DNA of 64,000 nucleotides from Benincasa hispida (GCF_009727055.1 NC_052359.1:23222501-23286500), one strand, 5' to 3'. Counted from the stretch's first letter, positions 11,232 to 23,246 are shown. The notes: generated by a model not told the origin, from the letters alone. A program made the numbers and translations.

Positions 11232-11240
11232 CTCCCACTT
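11232..11240 (-). promoter_or_regulatory. Polypurine tract of the Copia element
   Basis: The minus strand reads aagtgggag immediately before the LTR start TGTTGAGG. This is the position and composition of the plus-strand primer of Copia elements. Confidence 0.6.
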
Positions 11241-11339
11241 GTCCTAAAGCAAAGTGGGGTGTACAAAAAACTTAGTACAAGACAATAAACTAGGGCACAA
11301 AAGCCAATACAATAAAATCTCCCACTTGTCCTAGTCCAA

Positions 11340-13882
11340 CCGCGAGCGATCCTATAGACCCATGCTCCGTAGGTGACCTCCAAACACTGTAACCGTGAGA
11401 GCCTTCGTAAACGGGTCAGCAACATTGTCTCTGAAGCGATCTGTGTGACGATCACGTCCCTTCGATGCACTATCTCGCGGATCAGATGATACTTCCGCTC
11501 TATGTGTTTACAGCGCCGGTGACTCCTTGCCTCCTTGGAGTTTGCCACTACCCCACTATTATCACAATAGAGGGTAATGGGCCTCGATATATCTAGAACA
11601 ACTTCCAGGTCTGTCAAGAACTTCCTGAGCCAGACGGCCTTCTTAACAGGTTCGCAAGCAGCTACGTACTCTGCCTCCAAAGTGGAGTCGGCGATGCACC
11701 CTGCTTTATTGCTTCACCACACTACAGCTCCTCCGTTAAGAGTAAAGACTGACCCTGATGTGGACTTGTGAGTGTCCTTATCAGTCTGAAAGTCAAAATC
11801 TGTGTATCTTGTAAGGATCAAATCCCTCGAACCATACACAAGCATGTAGTCCCTCGTTCTCCAAAGTTACTTGAGGATGTTCTTCACTGCGGTCCAGTGA
11901 CCCTGGCCTGGGTTAGACTGATACCTACTGACTATGCCCACAGCATAGCAGATGTCTAGACGAGTACAGAGCATCACGTACATAAAACTGCCAACGACAG
12001 ATGCATATGGGACCCGTCTCATCTCCTCAACCTCTTGAGGCGTCTTAGGACACATTTCCTTAAACAAAGTGACTCCATGCCTGAACGGCAGTAGGCCCCT
12101 CTTGGAGTCCTGCATCGAGTACTTGAGCAACATCTTGTTAATGTACAATTCCTGAGACAGTGCTAGCACTTTGTTCTTATGATTTCGAAAGATCTGGATA
12201 CCTAGAAAAAATTGAGCCTCTCCCAAATCTTTCATTTGGAATATGGTCGCTAGCCAGTTCTTAACTACAGTCAGTAGACCTACATCATTCCTAATGAGTA
12301 GGATATCGTCTACATACAATACTAATAAGACTATTGAAGCATTGATGATCTTCTTGTAGACACAAGGTTCATCAACGTTTTGGTCAAAGCCATACGACTT
12401 GATCGCAGCATCAAACCGTATGTTCTAAGATCAAGACGCCTGTTTCAGTCCATGAATGGACCGATTCAATTTGCAAACTTTTTGTTCTTGACCTTGGGCT
12501 ATAAATCCCTCAGGCTGCACCATATAAATGGTCTCCTCAAGATTGCCATTCAGAAAAGCCGTCTTTACGTCCATTTCCCAGATCTCATAATTATAATAAG
12601 CTGCAATGGACAGGAGGATGTGGATCGACATTAATATGGCAATAGGCAAGAAAGTCTCCTCATAGTCGACTCCCTCTACCTGGGTATAACCCTTTGCCAT
12701 AAGTTGAGCCTTGAAGGTCTGTACTTTCCCATCAACACCCCATTTGCGCTTGTAGATCCATTTACAACCTATAGGGTGAACCCCATCAGGCTGATCTACA
12801 AGATCCCATACTGAGTTGAAGTACATCAACTTCATCTCGAGATCCATGGTCTTGACCCATTCATCCCCGTCAACATCCTCCATTGCCTTCTTATAAGACA
12901 GTAGATCCTCAACGTCGCCATCTGCGACCATAGCAAGAATTTTCGTGAAACCTAGATAGCGAACGGGTGGGTTCGCAACCCTCCCGCTACGTCGAGGTTT
13001 CCTCAACTCTTGAGGTGGAACTGACCTACTAGATGAACTCCCATCAATAACTCTTGTTGATGTAGCAGACTCTTCAACAACTCTTGTTGAAGTTTCAGTT
13101 CTTTTATTAGAAAGCTCATGCAACACGACTTTGCTTTGTGGACTGTGCTCCCTTATATGATCCTCCTCCAGGAAAGTAGTGTTTGTTGAAACAAACACCT
13201 TATTTTTATTGGATCATAAAAATAACCCCCTCGTGTACCTTTGGGGTAGCCTACAAAGAGGCATAACCTCGACCGTGATTCCAACTTCTTAGGATTAGCC
13301 TCAAGCACATGTGCAAGGCAACCCCAAATGCAGAAGTGACGTAAACTAGCTTTACGCCCGTTCCACAACTCCAGAGGTGTTCTTGCAACACTCTTGGAGG
13401 GAACACAGTTGAGTATGTACACCGCAATCTCTACTGCAAAACCCCAAAACGAATTCGGTAAGGAAGCGTAACTCATCATCGAGTAAACCATGTCTAACAA
13501 GGTCCTATTTATCCTCTCCACTACATCATTCTACTGAGGCGTACCCGGTGCTGAGAGTTGAGAAACGATTCCATGTTCTATCAAATAGTCATAGAATGCC
13601 GAGTCCAAAAACTCTCTACCTCGATCCAATCGAAGTGTTTTAATTCGTCTATCTAATGCGTTTTCAACTTCAGCCTTGAACTCTTTGAACTTTTCAAAGG
13701 ATTCAGACTTCAGTTGCATAAGATAAACATACCCGTACCTGAAGTAATCATCAATAAAACTGATAAAACAATCATAGCCACCTCGGGCTCGTACATTCGT
13801 AGGACTACAAAGGTCAGAATGTACTAACTCAAGAGGCTCCTTGGCTCTAGAACCTTTTCCAGTAAAAGGTCATTTTGTCATC
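11340..13882 (-). pseudogene. Copia pol: integrase, reverse transcriptase, RNase H (decayed)
   Basis: Reading leftward on the minus strand, this is the second half of a Ty1/Copia polyprotein. The integrase core appears at 13531-13870 and 13153-13521 (TLRLDRGREF, then ERINRTLLDMVYSMMSYA), with an in-frame stop between the two parts. The reverse transcriptase follows at 12431-13198 (GCKWIYKRKW, EMDVKTAFLNG, HGLKQAS) and 11867-12319, which holds the catalytic box YVDDILL. RNase H is seen at 11210-11680 (LEAEYVAA, LYCDNSGVVANSKEARSHRR). Stops near 12425, a frame change after 12319 and a frame change near the RNase H end make it non-functional. The order INT-RT-RH is diagnostic for Copia. It is continuous with the gag/protease half at 15869-17352, from which it is separated by an inserted LTR. 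Confidence 0.9.
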
Positions 13883-13883
13883 T

Positions 13884-13909
13884 GATGACATGCAAATATG
13901 CATGTCATC
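13884..13909 (+). repeat. Terminal LTR hairpin (10-bp perfect stem)
   Basis: GATGACATGC at 13884-13893 pairs perfectly with GCATGTCATC at 13900-13909 across a 6-nt loop (aaatat). It starts one base inside the LTR. Equivalent hairpins with different stem sequences occur at the starts of the LTRs at 18185, 24920 (minus), 33145 (minus) and 39835. Confidence 0.8.
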
Positions 13910-14482
13910 TTAGTTCTTTTACTTAGAATTATGAAGGTTGATAGGCAGAAATTGCGTCGATCATGCTAAGAATTCATGAGAAAAAGAGTTTGCATTGATC
14001 AGCATGTCGAATCTCAGCTAACCCATTACTTTGCATTAATTATGCGTTCAATGTTCTATTTTTGTAGCCAATGCAGGAAATGAACGCAAATGCAGAAATC
14101 GGACCATCACATAGACGACCGTGTATGGAGAAACACTCCATTGCAAGGCAAACGCATTGATCAATGCATGGATGTTGCGGTAATTAGTCGTATGCGTCCA
14201 TCGCATGGGAGTTGCGCTCATCAAGCGATTGTGGTCATCATGTAGAGTTGCGATATTAAGTGAATGCGATCATTGAATTATTGTGGCTGCACGATAACGC
14301 AACCAATGAGATCAACGCAAGGTAGGCGGAATGAACGCATCAATGCATCTACCTCAAGAAAATCCAAAGCTGATGCTGACATTTCACCTACCACGCCATT
14401 GGTGGCAGAGGTTCAGAAAGGACTAACGTGCCGAACATCAGACTCAGAGCAGTCCAATTAATGTTGTCGGTGACCCAAGCTC

Positions 14483-14491
14483 TATAAATAG
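14483..14491 (+). promoter_or_regulatory. TATA box of the Tat-like LTR
   Basis: The sequence tataaatag preceded by agctc is in the same context as the TATA boxes of the LTRs at 18185 and 39835. Confidence 0.55.
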
Positions 14492-15868
14492 ACACTGATG
14501 AGCTGAAATTCATTTTATCTAGGGTTTCCACCGAAGGTTGAATCCAAGGTTTTCGCCTAAGGTTCGCCTATGGCGGATCCTTGCGATCCAGACAAATGCA
14601 TGAGAAGATGGTTGAGAGTTCTTCAACTCCTTCATCCATTTTGAGTGAAGACCGGAGCATTCGATCGGAGTTAGATCTCGAGAGAGTCAGCTCCTCCACC
14701 CATCCATTGCACCACCAGCAGCCTTGACGCACATCCGCTGGAAGCAAATCTTCGCTTCCAGCCGGTCATTTCTTTTTCCTTTATTTTTCTATATTGTATT
14801 GTATGATATTTTGAATTAAGAAATTAATACAATGTGTTTTTCAATGCATTTCTCTATTCCTTCGACTCCATCTCCATCTTCTTGCTTAGCATCTTTACTT
14901 TCATTGCAACACTTAGTGGGATTGCTTGGGTATTGCATACTTAGACATGTGGATTAGGGATATGAAGCATGTAGCAAACTACCGAGAGGTATGCGTTGCA
15001 CGAGTATGTGAGTAACCTTATTTGCTTAGTGTAAAGCTACTACAATGCCTGTCTATAGGCTAGCACATTGCTTGTCTATGAGTGAAGTCGGCAACAATCA
15101 ACTGCCCGAAAGGGTAAATGGTTAATCGCATTAAGTAATGCATGCGTTCTTCACTAGGGATAGTAACAACCTTGCGTCAACCAAGTTCATGCATTTGTCT
15201 TGTCTTATATTGTGCCCAACACCCCTTTAGAGCTACCCAAGAGAGAGTTAAAGAAATAACCTAATGACTCGAGAGAGCTAGGTTTGAATCCAGACTCGAG
15301 AGAGCAAGATTAGATCGGCATAAGCAAGAGATATGGACTTAGAGATAAGCTCTGTTTGTCAACACTGCATCGCATGCACCGTAGGAATAAGAATGATGAT
15401 ATGTGGTCGCCTTGTTTGTGTATCATCGCATAGACAAGAATTAGAGGCTTATGTGTAGGCCTTATAGACACCTCTGCACATACATCACATGCGTTCTAGC
15501 ATTAAAAGCCATAGCATTCACACCGAGAGGTGGTTTAATATTGTATAAGTGTTACATGATCGAATTAGTTTGTGTTGACTGGGGTTGCCCTTGCGATCAC
15601 TCTTAAGTATTGCAATGAAAACATCTCCGCATTTTATCTATTTTCCCATTCATTTATTTCATGTCAAGGTTTGTCGCATCTCTACCTTTCATGCATATTC
15701 TCATTGCGTTGTTTGATAGATAGGAGTAGGAGTAGGATTAACTTAGCAACATCCCCTTCATTCTTTTATTTAAACCGTCGCATGCATATTAACGCAAACA
15801 TATAGTTACAAGTCCCTGTGTTCGATCTCGGATTACCCGAGAAACTTGCATTGGAATTATCTTACCCT

Positions 15869-17352
15869 CAAGGCAAGATTCGCACACAGGTAAAGAATTT
15901 TCTTCTAACTCACTTAGAAGTCCATTCTTCACGAATCTCTCAATCCTTGTGATTAATATGCCCTAAACGTAGATGCCAAATTGGGCATTTTATTTTAGAG
16001 AAACGTTGACGTTTTGATTAAGTTACGGCAGTTCTGAACATTTCAGTATTATGGAGGGAATTAATGGCTAACGGCCTTAGCACATATAAACTCAATTCCA
16101 GATTTGCTGTGCAAATAAAAACACCATCTTTATGAATAAACGCTTTATTCAAATTGAAAGAAACAGTGTATTTACATTGCAATAAACACTTTACAGAAAT
16201 AAGGTTCCTTTTTAGTTCAAGAACAATATATACATCATTTAAAATTAGAAACCTATTTTGTAAAGCTACCTAGAGTCCTCCCATTGCCACATCTGAGACG
16301 ACGTGCCCGGTGCTTACTCACGTCGTCATCTCACCAGCCTCCAGCTGTTGCCAAGATCTAATCCCCTGAAAAGAAGAACAAACATGGTTAGTGGCACCCG
16401 AATCAATTATCCAGACAGAATCATCATTCTCCACAAAACAAGTTTCGAGCACAAGTAAATCACATTTACCTTTATCCGCCTTGGCTGCTTTCTTCTTCTT
16501 CAAATACTGAGGACAGTTCCTCTTCTAGTGTCCATCTTGGTTGCAATGGAAACACTTTCCCTTAACAATTGATGGACGCCTCCTCGGGGCGACAGGCGGT
16601 GGGTTAGCAGGTGCCTTCCCTTTTCCCTTACCACCCTTCTTCTTCTTCCCCTTTGTAGAGTTAGAAGTAGAAGGTGCAGACTTCGTTCCTGAGGTCGAAC
16701 CTCGATGGAAAGTCCTTGAGGATGAAGCAATATTTGCCTCGCCCTTCTGCCTCTCCTTACTTTTTAGTAAAGATTGGTATGTCTGCAACTCGTTGAGAAG
16801 AGTTGTAAGGTTCTACTTCACTTTGTTAAGAATCACATTGCTAACAAAGTGCAGGAAGCTCTCCAGCAAAAGATGCAGAATTATGCTAACCTAGCTACCC
16901 TCATCGATGGTAGATTCATTCAACTCCGCCACATTGAAGTGGACCATCATGTTTAGCACATGTTCACGAACAGAGGTGCCTTCTTGCATTTTGGAGTTGA
17001 ATATGTATTTAAGAGCCTCATGCAAAAGTTATTCAGACGGTTGTCCAAACATCCCCCGTAGGGACTCCATGATCTCATGGACTGAAACCATAGGCTCATG
17101 CTTCTTGGCCAAGAAGTCAGAAAGACTTGTCAAGATAGAGGCTCAGGCCTTCTCATTCACCCTTGTCCATCGCTCATATGCCTCCCGAACATTTTGAGCG
17201 ACATTTGGAGCTGGAATAGGAGGACAAGCCTCCGTGAGAGCGAACATGACATCCTCGATGATTAGGATCGTCGTGATCATGTGTTTCCATGTTGAAAAAT
17301 TGTCGCTAGTTAGTTTTTCGGCGCTTAACAATGATAAGGTGGTTGTAGCCAT
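15869..17352 (-). pseudogene. Copia gag, protease and GAG-pre-integrase (decayed)
   Basis: The reading starts on the minus strand at 17352 with MATTTLSLLSAEKL and a Copia gag N-terminus (FSTWKHMITTILI). It continues through gag with stops and frame changes to a zinc knuckle near 16510-16560 (CFHCNQDGH, next residues degraded), preceded by a lysine/glycine/proline-rich linker. The aspartic protease motif follows at 16318-16503 (WIIDSGATNHVCSS), then a diverged stretch and the GAG-pre-integrase LPVCESCLEGK at about 15870-15900. The order gag-PR-INT is Copia. A near-identical gag piece recurs at 26735-27368. The initiating Met is chosen because it matches a conserved gag start and a leader-like region precedes it. 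Confidence 0.88.
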
Positions 17353-18184
17353 TTGAAAAAGTTATTGAAAATACGAACAAAGCTTTATTAGATTTTGCTA
17401 AACCACTTTTAAACCAATTTGTTTTGCAAAACAGTTCCAAGTACCCTAAGTTATAGACTTCTATTTTGTAATGATGCCCCAGTGAGTCAAGACAAATGCC
17501 ACCAGTGGGGTGATCAGTTGCCTCTTCATTGGGATGAGACATTCTCAACCATTAGGCAGAACCAACTCTTGGAACTGAACCTAACAACCACCATTTTTCG
17601 GTCCAAAATCGTTAACCTTTAACTATTCCGTGTAAGTGTAACCCCTCGTTTTCGGTGCTAGAGTCCCACCCTAATGCATTTACCGTAGGAAAAGATAGAT
17701 TAGGCTAAGAGACTAAGTTACCTTATCCTCTTACAGGAGATCAAATAAAGAAACGCACAAAACTGCCATCCTTTAGGGGACATTCCTAGGGTGCCTCGAG
17801 CCGATGCGCAGTAACTTTATTCAAACTAACGAGGGAGAACGAGGGATATGCTATCGCACTTCCCACTCCCACTTACTATGAACATTTTCTCCATCCACCT
17901 TGATATTGACCTACCCAAACACCATCCGTTGGGGGACACGCCAAAGGTTCCGCGAGGCTGAGGATAGATCTAACGGTGTGGACTTTAGGAGAAAAGTGAA
18001 AGGTTTAGAATGTTCTACCTAGGGATTCATTAACCTAGACAATCCAGCTACTAATTTTAGTCTAAGTCTTCGTTTTAAACTCTGCTCGAGTAGTCACATT
18101 TAAATACTTTAATGAACTATCCTTAACTTGCATGCATGCATCAAATCTATCTAATTCAACTTTCTAGGTAAGTTCTTAGGTAGG
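17353..18184 (-). mobile_element. Copia 5' leader region (no LTR or clear primer site found)
   Basis: This non-coding stretch lies between the gag start and the Tat LTR inserted at 18185. It carries no long open frame with a recognisable product. I looked for an iMet primer-binding site (tggtatcaga on the minus strand) and did not find one. The 5' LTR of the Copia element has probably been lost or displaced by the Tat insertion. Confidence 0.5.
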
Positions 18185-19812
18185 TGATAACGGGCAGAAA
18201 TGCACGTTATTACAGTGCTAAGTTATTAAACAATGCAGGTTTGCGTTGATAAAATATACAAGATTGCATCCAAAAAGCATTAAGTTTATAACATTGCGAT
18301 CGCATGCATTCATCACAAAAAAATAGTTAACTTTTATATTTTTGTGCAGAGTATGTGTTGACGCAAAGCGTAAAATGCGATCACAAGAAGGTAACGGTCG
18401 AGCGCAGCATTACTGCAAGGCTTTGCGGTGATTTGTGCTCGCAAATATCTGCTCATGAAGGATTGCCGCATAGAGCCGCCGCAACTTGGTGGGTGCATCT
18501 GGGTGAAAAGCATAATAAATCACGATGGGACGGAAATCTGATGACGGTCGAGTCCGAATTAAGTTGATAAGCCGCTAACGAACTACTATAGCGAGTACAC
18601 TCAGCTTTTCGGTGACAAATATTAGCGCATCAGACAGAGAATTAATGCCATCCCATCAGCGCAATCATAAGAAAGAAGATGCCTTTCACCCCGAAGCTCT
18701 ATAAATACCGAAGGCAACCTTCAGTAAAGAAGTTCGGATAGTTAGAGAATTTTTCCCTCAGAAAGAAATAGCCTTGTTCATAGTTTTTCTTTTTATTTAG
18801 AAGGCGGAGCGAGAGAAGGGAAGAGACGCCAGAAGATCGCTCTTGTCAGCTCAAGAGAGAACCTAGAGGCATGGAAAGAAAAGAGAGGGCCGACTCTCAC
18901 GGGAGCGAGACTATCTTTTGAACATAGTAGAAAAGACAGTGTAAAAGCCTTGGGAAGCAAGACATTGCTACCAGGCTCTTTATTCTCATCTTGCATTGTT
19001 ATTTTGTATTTCAACTCTATATCTATAAAATGGAACTTGCTTATCTACATCTGTTCACTCTCTTAATAGCACGCATGAGTAGCTAAATTTATCGAATGGG
19101 TTGAGAAGAACTAAGCTAACATGACCTAGGACCTTCATCTCATGCAATTATCTTGTCTTATGTTGTGCCCAACACACCCTTTAGAGCTACTCGAGAGAGC
19201 GAGATTAGATCTGCATAAGCGAGACATAGGGACTTATAGATAAGCTCTGTTTGCTAACATGCATCGCATGCAGCCTAGAGATAGGTTATGATATTATATG
19301 GTCGCCTTATTTGTGTGTGTGTCATTTGTCATCGCATAAATAAGAATAAAGGCTTATGTGTAGGTCCTATAGACTCATCGCATATATCGCATGTGTTCTA
19401 GTACTAGAAGCCGTAGCATTTGCGTTGAGAAATGATTTGCTATTGATGTGTGTTGCATGATCGCATAACATGAATGCATCCTAAGAAGTGTTAGTTGAAC
19501 CCCTTCTCAACCCGTTCCCCGCATACTCATCGCATCTTCTGTATTATCAACTCTTTTCATAACTCCGCCGTATACATTTACTTTATACCATAAACAACAA
19601 CCCAAAAACAACTATTTGATTTATTGGTTATCACAAAGTATTCTCGAAAATTATCACCGCATATCATTTTCCCTAGTTCCTGAGTTTGACCCTAGACTTA
19701 CCAGGAAACTCAGTGGAATTTATACTTGGATTCTGCTGAGAAAACTTGTTGCTCAACGCATTTCTATCACCGCATTTCCTTCCATTATTTCATCACATAA
19801 AATAACGCATCA
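18185..19812 (+). mobile_element. 5' LTR of the Tat-type Gypsy element
   Basis: The LTR begins TGATAACGGGCAGAAATGC and ends ACGCATCA, 6 nt before a tRNA-Asp-type primer site. It is 1628 bp long, similar to the 1674-bp solo LTR of the same family at 23247-24920. It has a terminal hairpin (18187-18192 with 18205-18210, plus inner GCA and TGC), a TATA box at 18700-18707 and repeated cgcat, tgcgat and gatcgcat words. The short frames inside have no recognisable product. Confidence 0.85.
18700..18707 (+). promoter_or_regulatory. TATA box of the Tat LTR
   Basis: The context is gaagctctataaatacc, in line with the two Tat-like LTRs at 13883 and 39835. Confidence 0.55.
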
Positions 19813-19818
19813 AGTTTT

Positions 19819-19836
19819 TGGAGCCATTGTCGGGGA
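19819..19836 (+). promoter_or_regulatory. Primer-binding site, tRNA-Asp type
   Basis: TGGAGCCATTGTCGGGGA differs slightly from the complement of the 3' end of plant tRNA-Asp (TGGCGCCGTTGCCGGGGA). It follows the LTR end by 6 nt, as in Tat and Athila Gypsy elements. Confidence 0.75.
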
Positions 19837-19940
19837 ACTTTGGTAATTTAGTATGCTAACAGTAATTTTTCTGATTTCTTTGTAGCTCTCAATCTCTGGC
19901 GAATTACGACCTGGAGATTAAGAGGACGTTCCAGCGATGA

Positions 19941-21410
19941 TTGAGAAACAACCACCAACAACAACAATCAGATAAAGACGATATGGCGGAGCAGTCTGGC
20001 AACAGAGCACCAAACGAAAACAATGTCATGGCGAATCCAATCTTATTGGCAAACAATCGCAATAGGCCCATTCGCGACTATGCATCGCCAAACCTCTATG
20101 ATTTCTCTCCAGAAATCATGAGGCCTGCCCTTGATGGATCTCGATTCGAAATGAAATTGGTGATGCTGCAGATGATCTAGACTACATGACAGTTTGGAGG
20201 AAGGCATGGCGAGGACCGCACGCACACCTCCGAAGCTTCATAGAAATCTGCAACACTTTTGTGTTCCCAAATATCTCTACCGAAGAAGTTCGACTAACTT
20301 GTTTCCATTTTCTCTGTGTGATCAGGCACGAAAATGGGCGTATTCTCTCGAACCGGGGGAGATCACTTCCTAGGAGCAAGTCATAAAGAAGTTTATGAAG
20401 AAATATTTCCCACCCACTGAGAATGCCATGAGAAGGAAATTAATAACCAATTTTGAACAGGAAATGGACGAATCGCTCAACGATGCCTGGGCAAGGTTTA
20501 AGAGGCTGGTAAGGGACTGTCCTCACAATGGATTACCAGACCTGTCTCTTATACACATCTAGATGTGTATAAGAGACAGGTAATAGACTGTCCACACAAT
20601 GGATTACCAGACTGCTTGCAAATGGAAATCTTTTATCACGGTTTAAATCCCGCTTCGTAAACCGCTGCCAATGCGGCAGCCGCTGGTGGTCTGCTAGACA
20701 AAACATATGATGAGGCTAAGAACATCCTCGATCGCATCTCTAAAAATCACAAAGACTAGAGAGAGAGCGATCAGAGACTGAGAATAAAGAATAATGACGC
20801 AAACAATGGGCTATCGCATCACTTCATGGTCAGATGACTGCGATGATGAACCTAATTCAGGGAATCGCAATCAACAGCCTAACACCACATAGTGGGCAAG
20901 TAAACGCAATTAATCAGATTGCCACAAGGTGTGCGACTTGCGCTGAAGGAAACACAATGGAAGAATGCTCGCAGAACCCACAATCTATCTATTTTGTGAA
21001 AAATAACCCATTCTCTAACAGCTACAACCCTGGGTAGAGAAACCACCCCAACTTTGCGTGGAAAAATCAGCAACAGAATTTCCAATCAGCGGCGCAAAAA
21101 GAAGGGCCACCCGGATTTTTCCCGCAAAACAACGGTCAGGCGAGTAGTCAAGCCAGCAGTTCGCAACAGTCGCAATATTCCTCCTTGGAAAGTTTGTTGA
21201 AGCAGTATATCGAGAAGAACGAAACTGTGCTTCAAAACCAGGCGACGTCCATCTGCAACCTAGAATTACAGATGGGCCAGATTGCGAGTGAACTCAAGAA
21301 CAGACCGCAAGGGGCCCTGCTGAGTTCAACAGAACTCCCATGCAACCCAGTGGGATCAGTAAAGAGAAATGTCAAGCCGTGACATTGCAGAGTGGAAAGA
21401 CTATGGTGGG
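19941..21410 (+). pseudogene. Gag of the Tat-type Gypsy element (decayed and adapter-interrupted)
   Basis: The first Met considered opens MRNNHQQQQSDKDD. The next conserved blocks are NRPIRDYASPNLYDFSPEIM, the capsid helices HAHLRSFIEICNTFVFPNIS, the RFKRLVRDCPHNGLPD block, and a C-terminal part with CATCAEGNTMEECSQNPQSI in place of a zinc knuckle, followed by a Q/S-rich region and LESLLKQYIEKNE. Stops such as tag at 20178-20180 and tga just after look like single C-to-T or G-to-T changes of CAG and GGA codons. A 71-bp insertion at 20542-20612 (38-bp sequencing adapter plus a 33-bp repeated segment) also shifts the frame but is not biological. Gag would form the particle shell and bind element RNA. 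Confidence 0.85.
20542..20579. other. Sequencing-adapter contamination: Nextera mate-pair junction
   Basis: The 38 bp are CTGTCTCTTATACACATCT (20542-20560) directly followed by its reverse complement (20561-20579). Each half is the 19-bp Tn5 mosaic end used in Illumina Nextera kits, and the head-to-head pair is the junction adapter formed when mate-pair fragments are circularised. The 33 bp before it (20509-20541) recur with three differences right after it (20580-20612). This marks a false join or failed trimming in the assembly, not plant DNA. Confidence 0.97.
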
Positions 21411-21473
21411 GGGGAGAAAGAAGCCTAGCCGGATGGCCCCAATTGCGCTGGAACCCGAGATTGCAGTGACTTG

Positions 21474-23246
21474 AAAAGAAGAAGGAGAAAAAGAAGCGAT
21501 AGAGCTAGAAATTGTGTCCACCTCAGAGCTAAAAGAAATGGGGACCGTGAGAGTACAGTTGCCACCTTTCCCACAGAGACTCAGAAAGAAGAAGAATGAC
21601 GAGGTACAGTATCAACGCTTCATGACTATGTTAAAACAATTGCATATTAACATTTCGTTCACTGAAGCGATTGAGGAGACGCCCGCATATGCGAAGTTTA
21701 TTAAGGATATGGTGACCAAGAAGAGAGGTACTGGTAAGTTTTCCATGGTGGCTTTGACGCAGAGCTCGAAATCCATAATCCCATCAAATATGCAAGATCC
21801 TGGGAGCTTTACTATACCTTGCTCCATTGGAGGATTGTACATCGGGCAAGCATTGTGTGACCTTGGAGCCAGCATCAACTTGATGCCTGTGTCAATCTTT
21901 AAGCAGTTGAATGTGGGGCAACTTGCACCCACGATCGTGACTCTCCAATTAGCAGATAGATCTTTGGTGCATCCAGAGGGAAAGGTGAAGGACGTGTTGG
22001 TTACAATCGACAAATTTATATTACCAGCCGACTTCATCATCTTAGATTACGAAGCCGACAAAGATGTGCCATCATCTTGGGGAGACCATTTTTATCAACA
22101 GGTCGTGCCCAGATTAACGTACACAAAGGAGAGATCACCTTGAGCGTGAATGGATAGAAGCTCAAGTTCGAGATCATCCATGCCATGAAGTTTCCTGATG
22201 AAGAAGACCTAAATGAATTTGACGACGACCAGAGTTTGAATGAAGAAGAAAGGCCTGACGATGAAAAGGAAGATGAGGATGTAATCTCATCCATTGTTGC
22301 ATGTAATGCAATCATAGAAAAAAACAAACAAGGAAGATGAGATGATCGCAACCCGAGAAGAAGAGCCAACAGTAAATGAAGAAAGAAAAACAACGCAACT
22401 GTCCTTAAAAGAACCATCAATAATAGAGCTGAAGACTCTGCCTAATCACCTAAAGTATGCATTTTTGGGGCAAAATGAAAAGCTGCTAGTAATTATTTCA
22501 TCTGAACTTAGTGAAGACCAAGAGAATGCGTTGCTGAGCATTCTGAGAAAATATGTGCGAGCAATTGTATGGACACTCGCAGACATTCGAGGAATTAGCC
22601 CCGCATACTGTATACATCAAATTCGTCTCGAAGAAAACCACAGAGGATCAATCGAACATCAGCGCAGACTCAACCCTGCGATGAAAGAGGTCGTTAACAA
22701 CGAGATAATTAAGTGGTTAGATGCGAGCATCATTTATCCGATAGCAGACAGCACGTGGGAAAACCCCGTATAGTGCGTACCGAAAAAAGGTGGGATGACG
22801 GTAGTCCCCAATGCAAATAACGAGCTGATACCACAAAGGACTGTCACCGGATGGCGTATTTGCATGGACTATCGTAAGTTGAATGTGGCAACAAACAAAG
22901 ATCATTTCCCTTTACCATTCATTGACCAAATGCTAGATCGTCTAGTCGAAAATGACTTCTACTGCTTTTTGGATGGGTATGCCGGTTATAATCAGATTAT
23001 GATTGCTCTCAAAGATCAGGACAAAACCACATTTACCTGTCCGTATAGAAGTTTTGCTTTTCGCCGCATGCCGTTCAGCCTCTACAATGTGCCAAGCACT
23101 TTCCAAAGGTGCATAATGGCCATCTTTTCAGAATATTTCAAAGACTCTATAGAAATATTCATGGATGACTTCTTCGTATATGGGCACACATATGAAGTTT
23201 ATCTTGCCAACTTAGAGAAGATATTGAAAAGATGTGAAGAGACGAA
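21474..23246 (+). pseudogene. Gypsy protease and first part of reverse transcriptase
   Basis: Positions 21514-22143 encode the aspartic protease: PCSIGGLYIGQALCDLGAS, where the usual catalytic D-S/T-G-A triad reads DLGAS, followed by INLMPVSIFKQLNVG and LADRSLVHPEGKV. A linker at 22342-22773 carries LPNHLKYAFLGQNEKLLVII and the RT entry motif HQRRLNPAMKEVVNNEIIKW. The RT palm follows at 22795-23246 (WRICMDYRKLN, FYCFLDGYAGYNQIMIA, FRRMPFSLYNVPSTFQRCIM, IEIFMDDFFVYG). The catalytic FMDD is intact. Stops at 22144 and 22771 break the frame. The RT is cut at residues CEETN by a solo LTR and resumes at 24926. Confidence 0.92.
23242..23246. repeat. Left target-site duplication ACGAA
   Basis: ACGAA precedes the TG of the solo LTR and is repeated exactly at 24921-24925 after its CA. 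Confidence 0.85.

Larger units (their letters stand above)
13883..15868 (+). mobile_element. Tat-like LTR inserted in the Copia integrase region
   Basis: The insertion splits the Copia GAG-pre-integrase motif: LPVCESCLEGK is encoded on the minus strand just right of 15868 and resumes left of 13883. It begins TGATGACATGC, has a TATA box (tataaatag) at 14483-14491 after an agctc word, and ends with the sequence 'acaagtccctgtgttcgatctcggattacccgagaaacttg' seen before the 3' end of the 39835 LTR. It lacks the last ~160 bp of that LTR and does not end in CA, so it is a 3'-truncated LTR. Flanking tcatc and ttatc may be the remnants of a 5-bp target duplication. It is rich in cgcat and tgcgat words. 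Confidence 0.75.

Noticed and set aside
17353..18184. Candidate 5' LTR and primer site for the Copia element
   Set aside because: No TG...CA ends, no iMet primer-binding sequence and no similarity to the 9251-11229 LTR were seen.
20542..20579. 38-bp perfect palindrome as a biological element (operator, recombination site or miniature transposon)
   Set aside because: It is identical to two Tn5 mosaic ends head to head, the Nextera mate-pair junction adapter, so contamination is by far the simpler reading.
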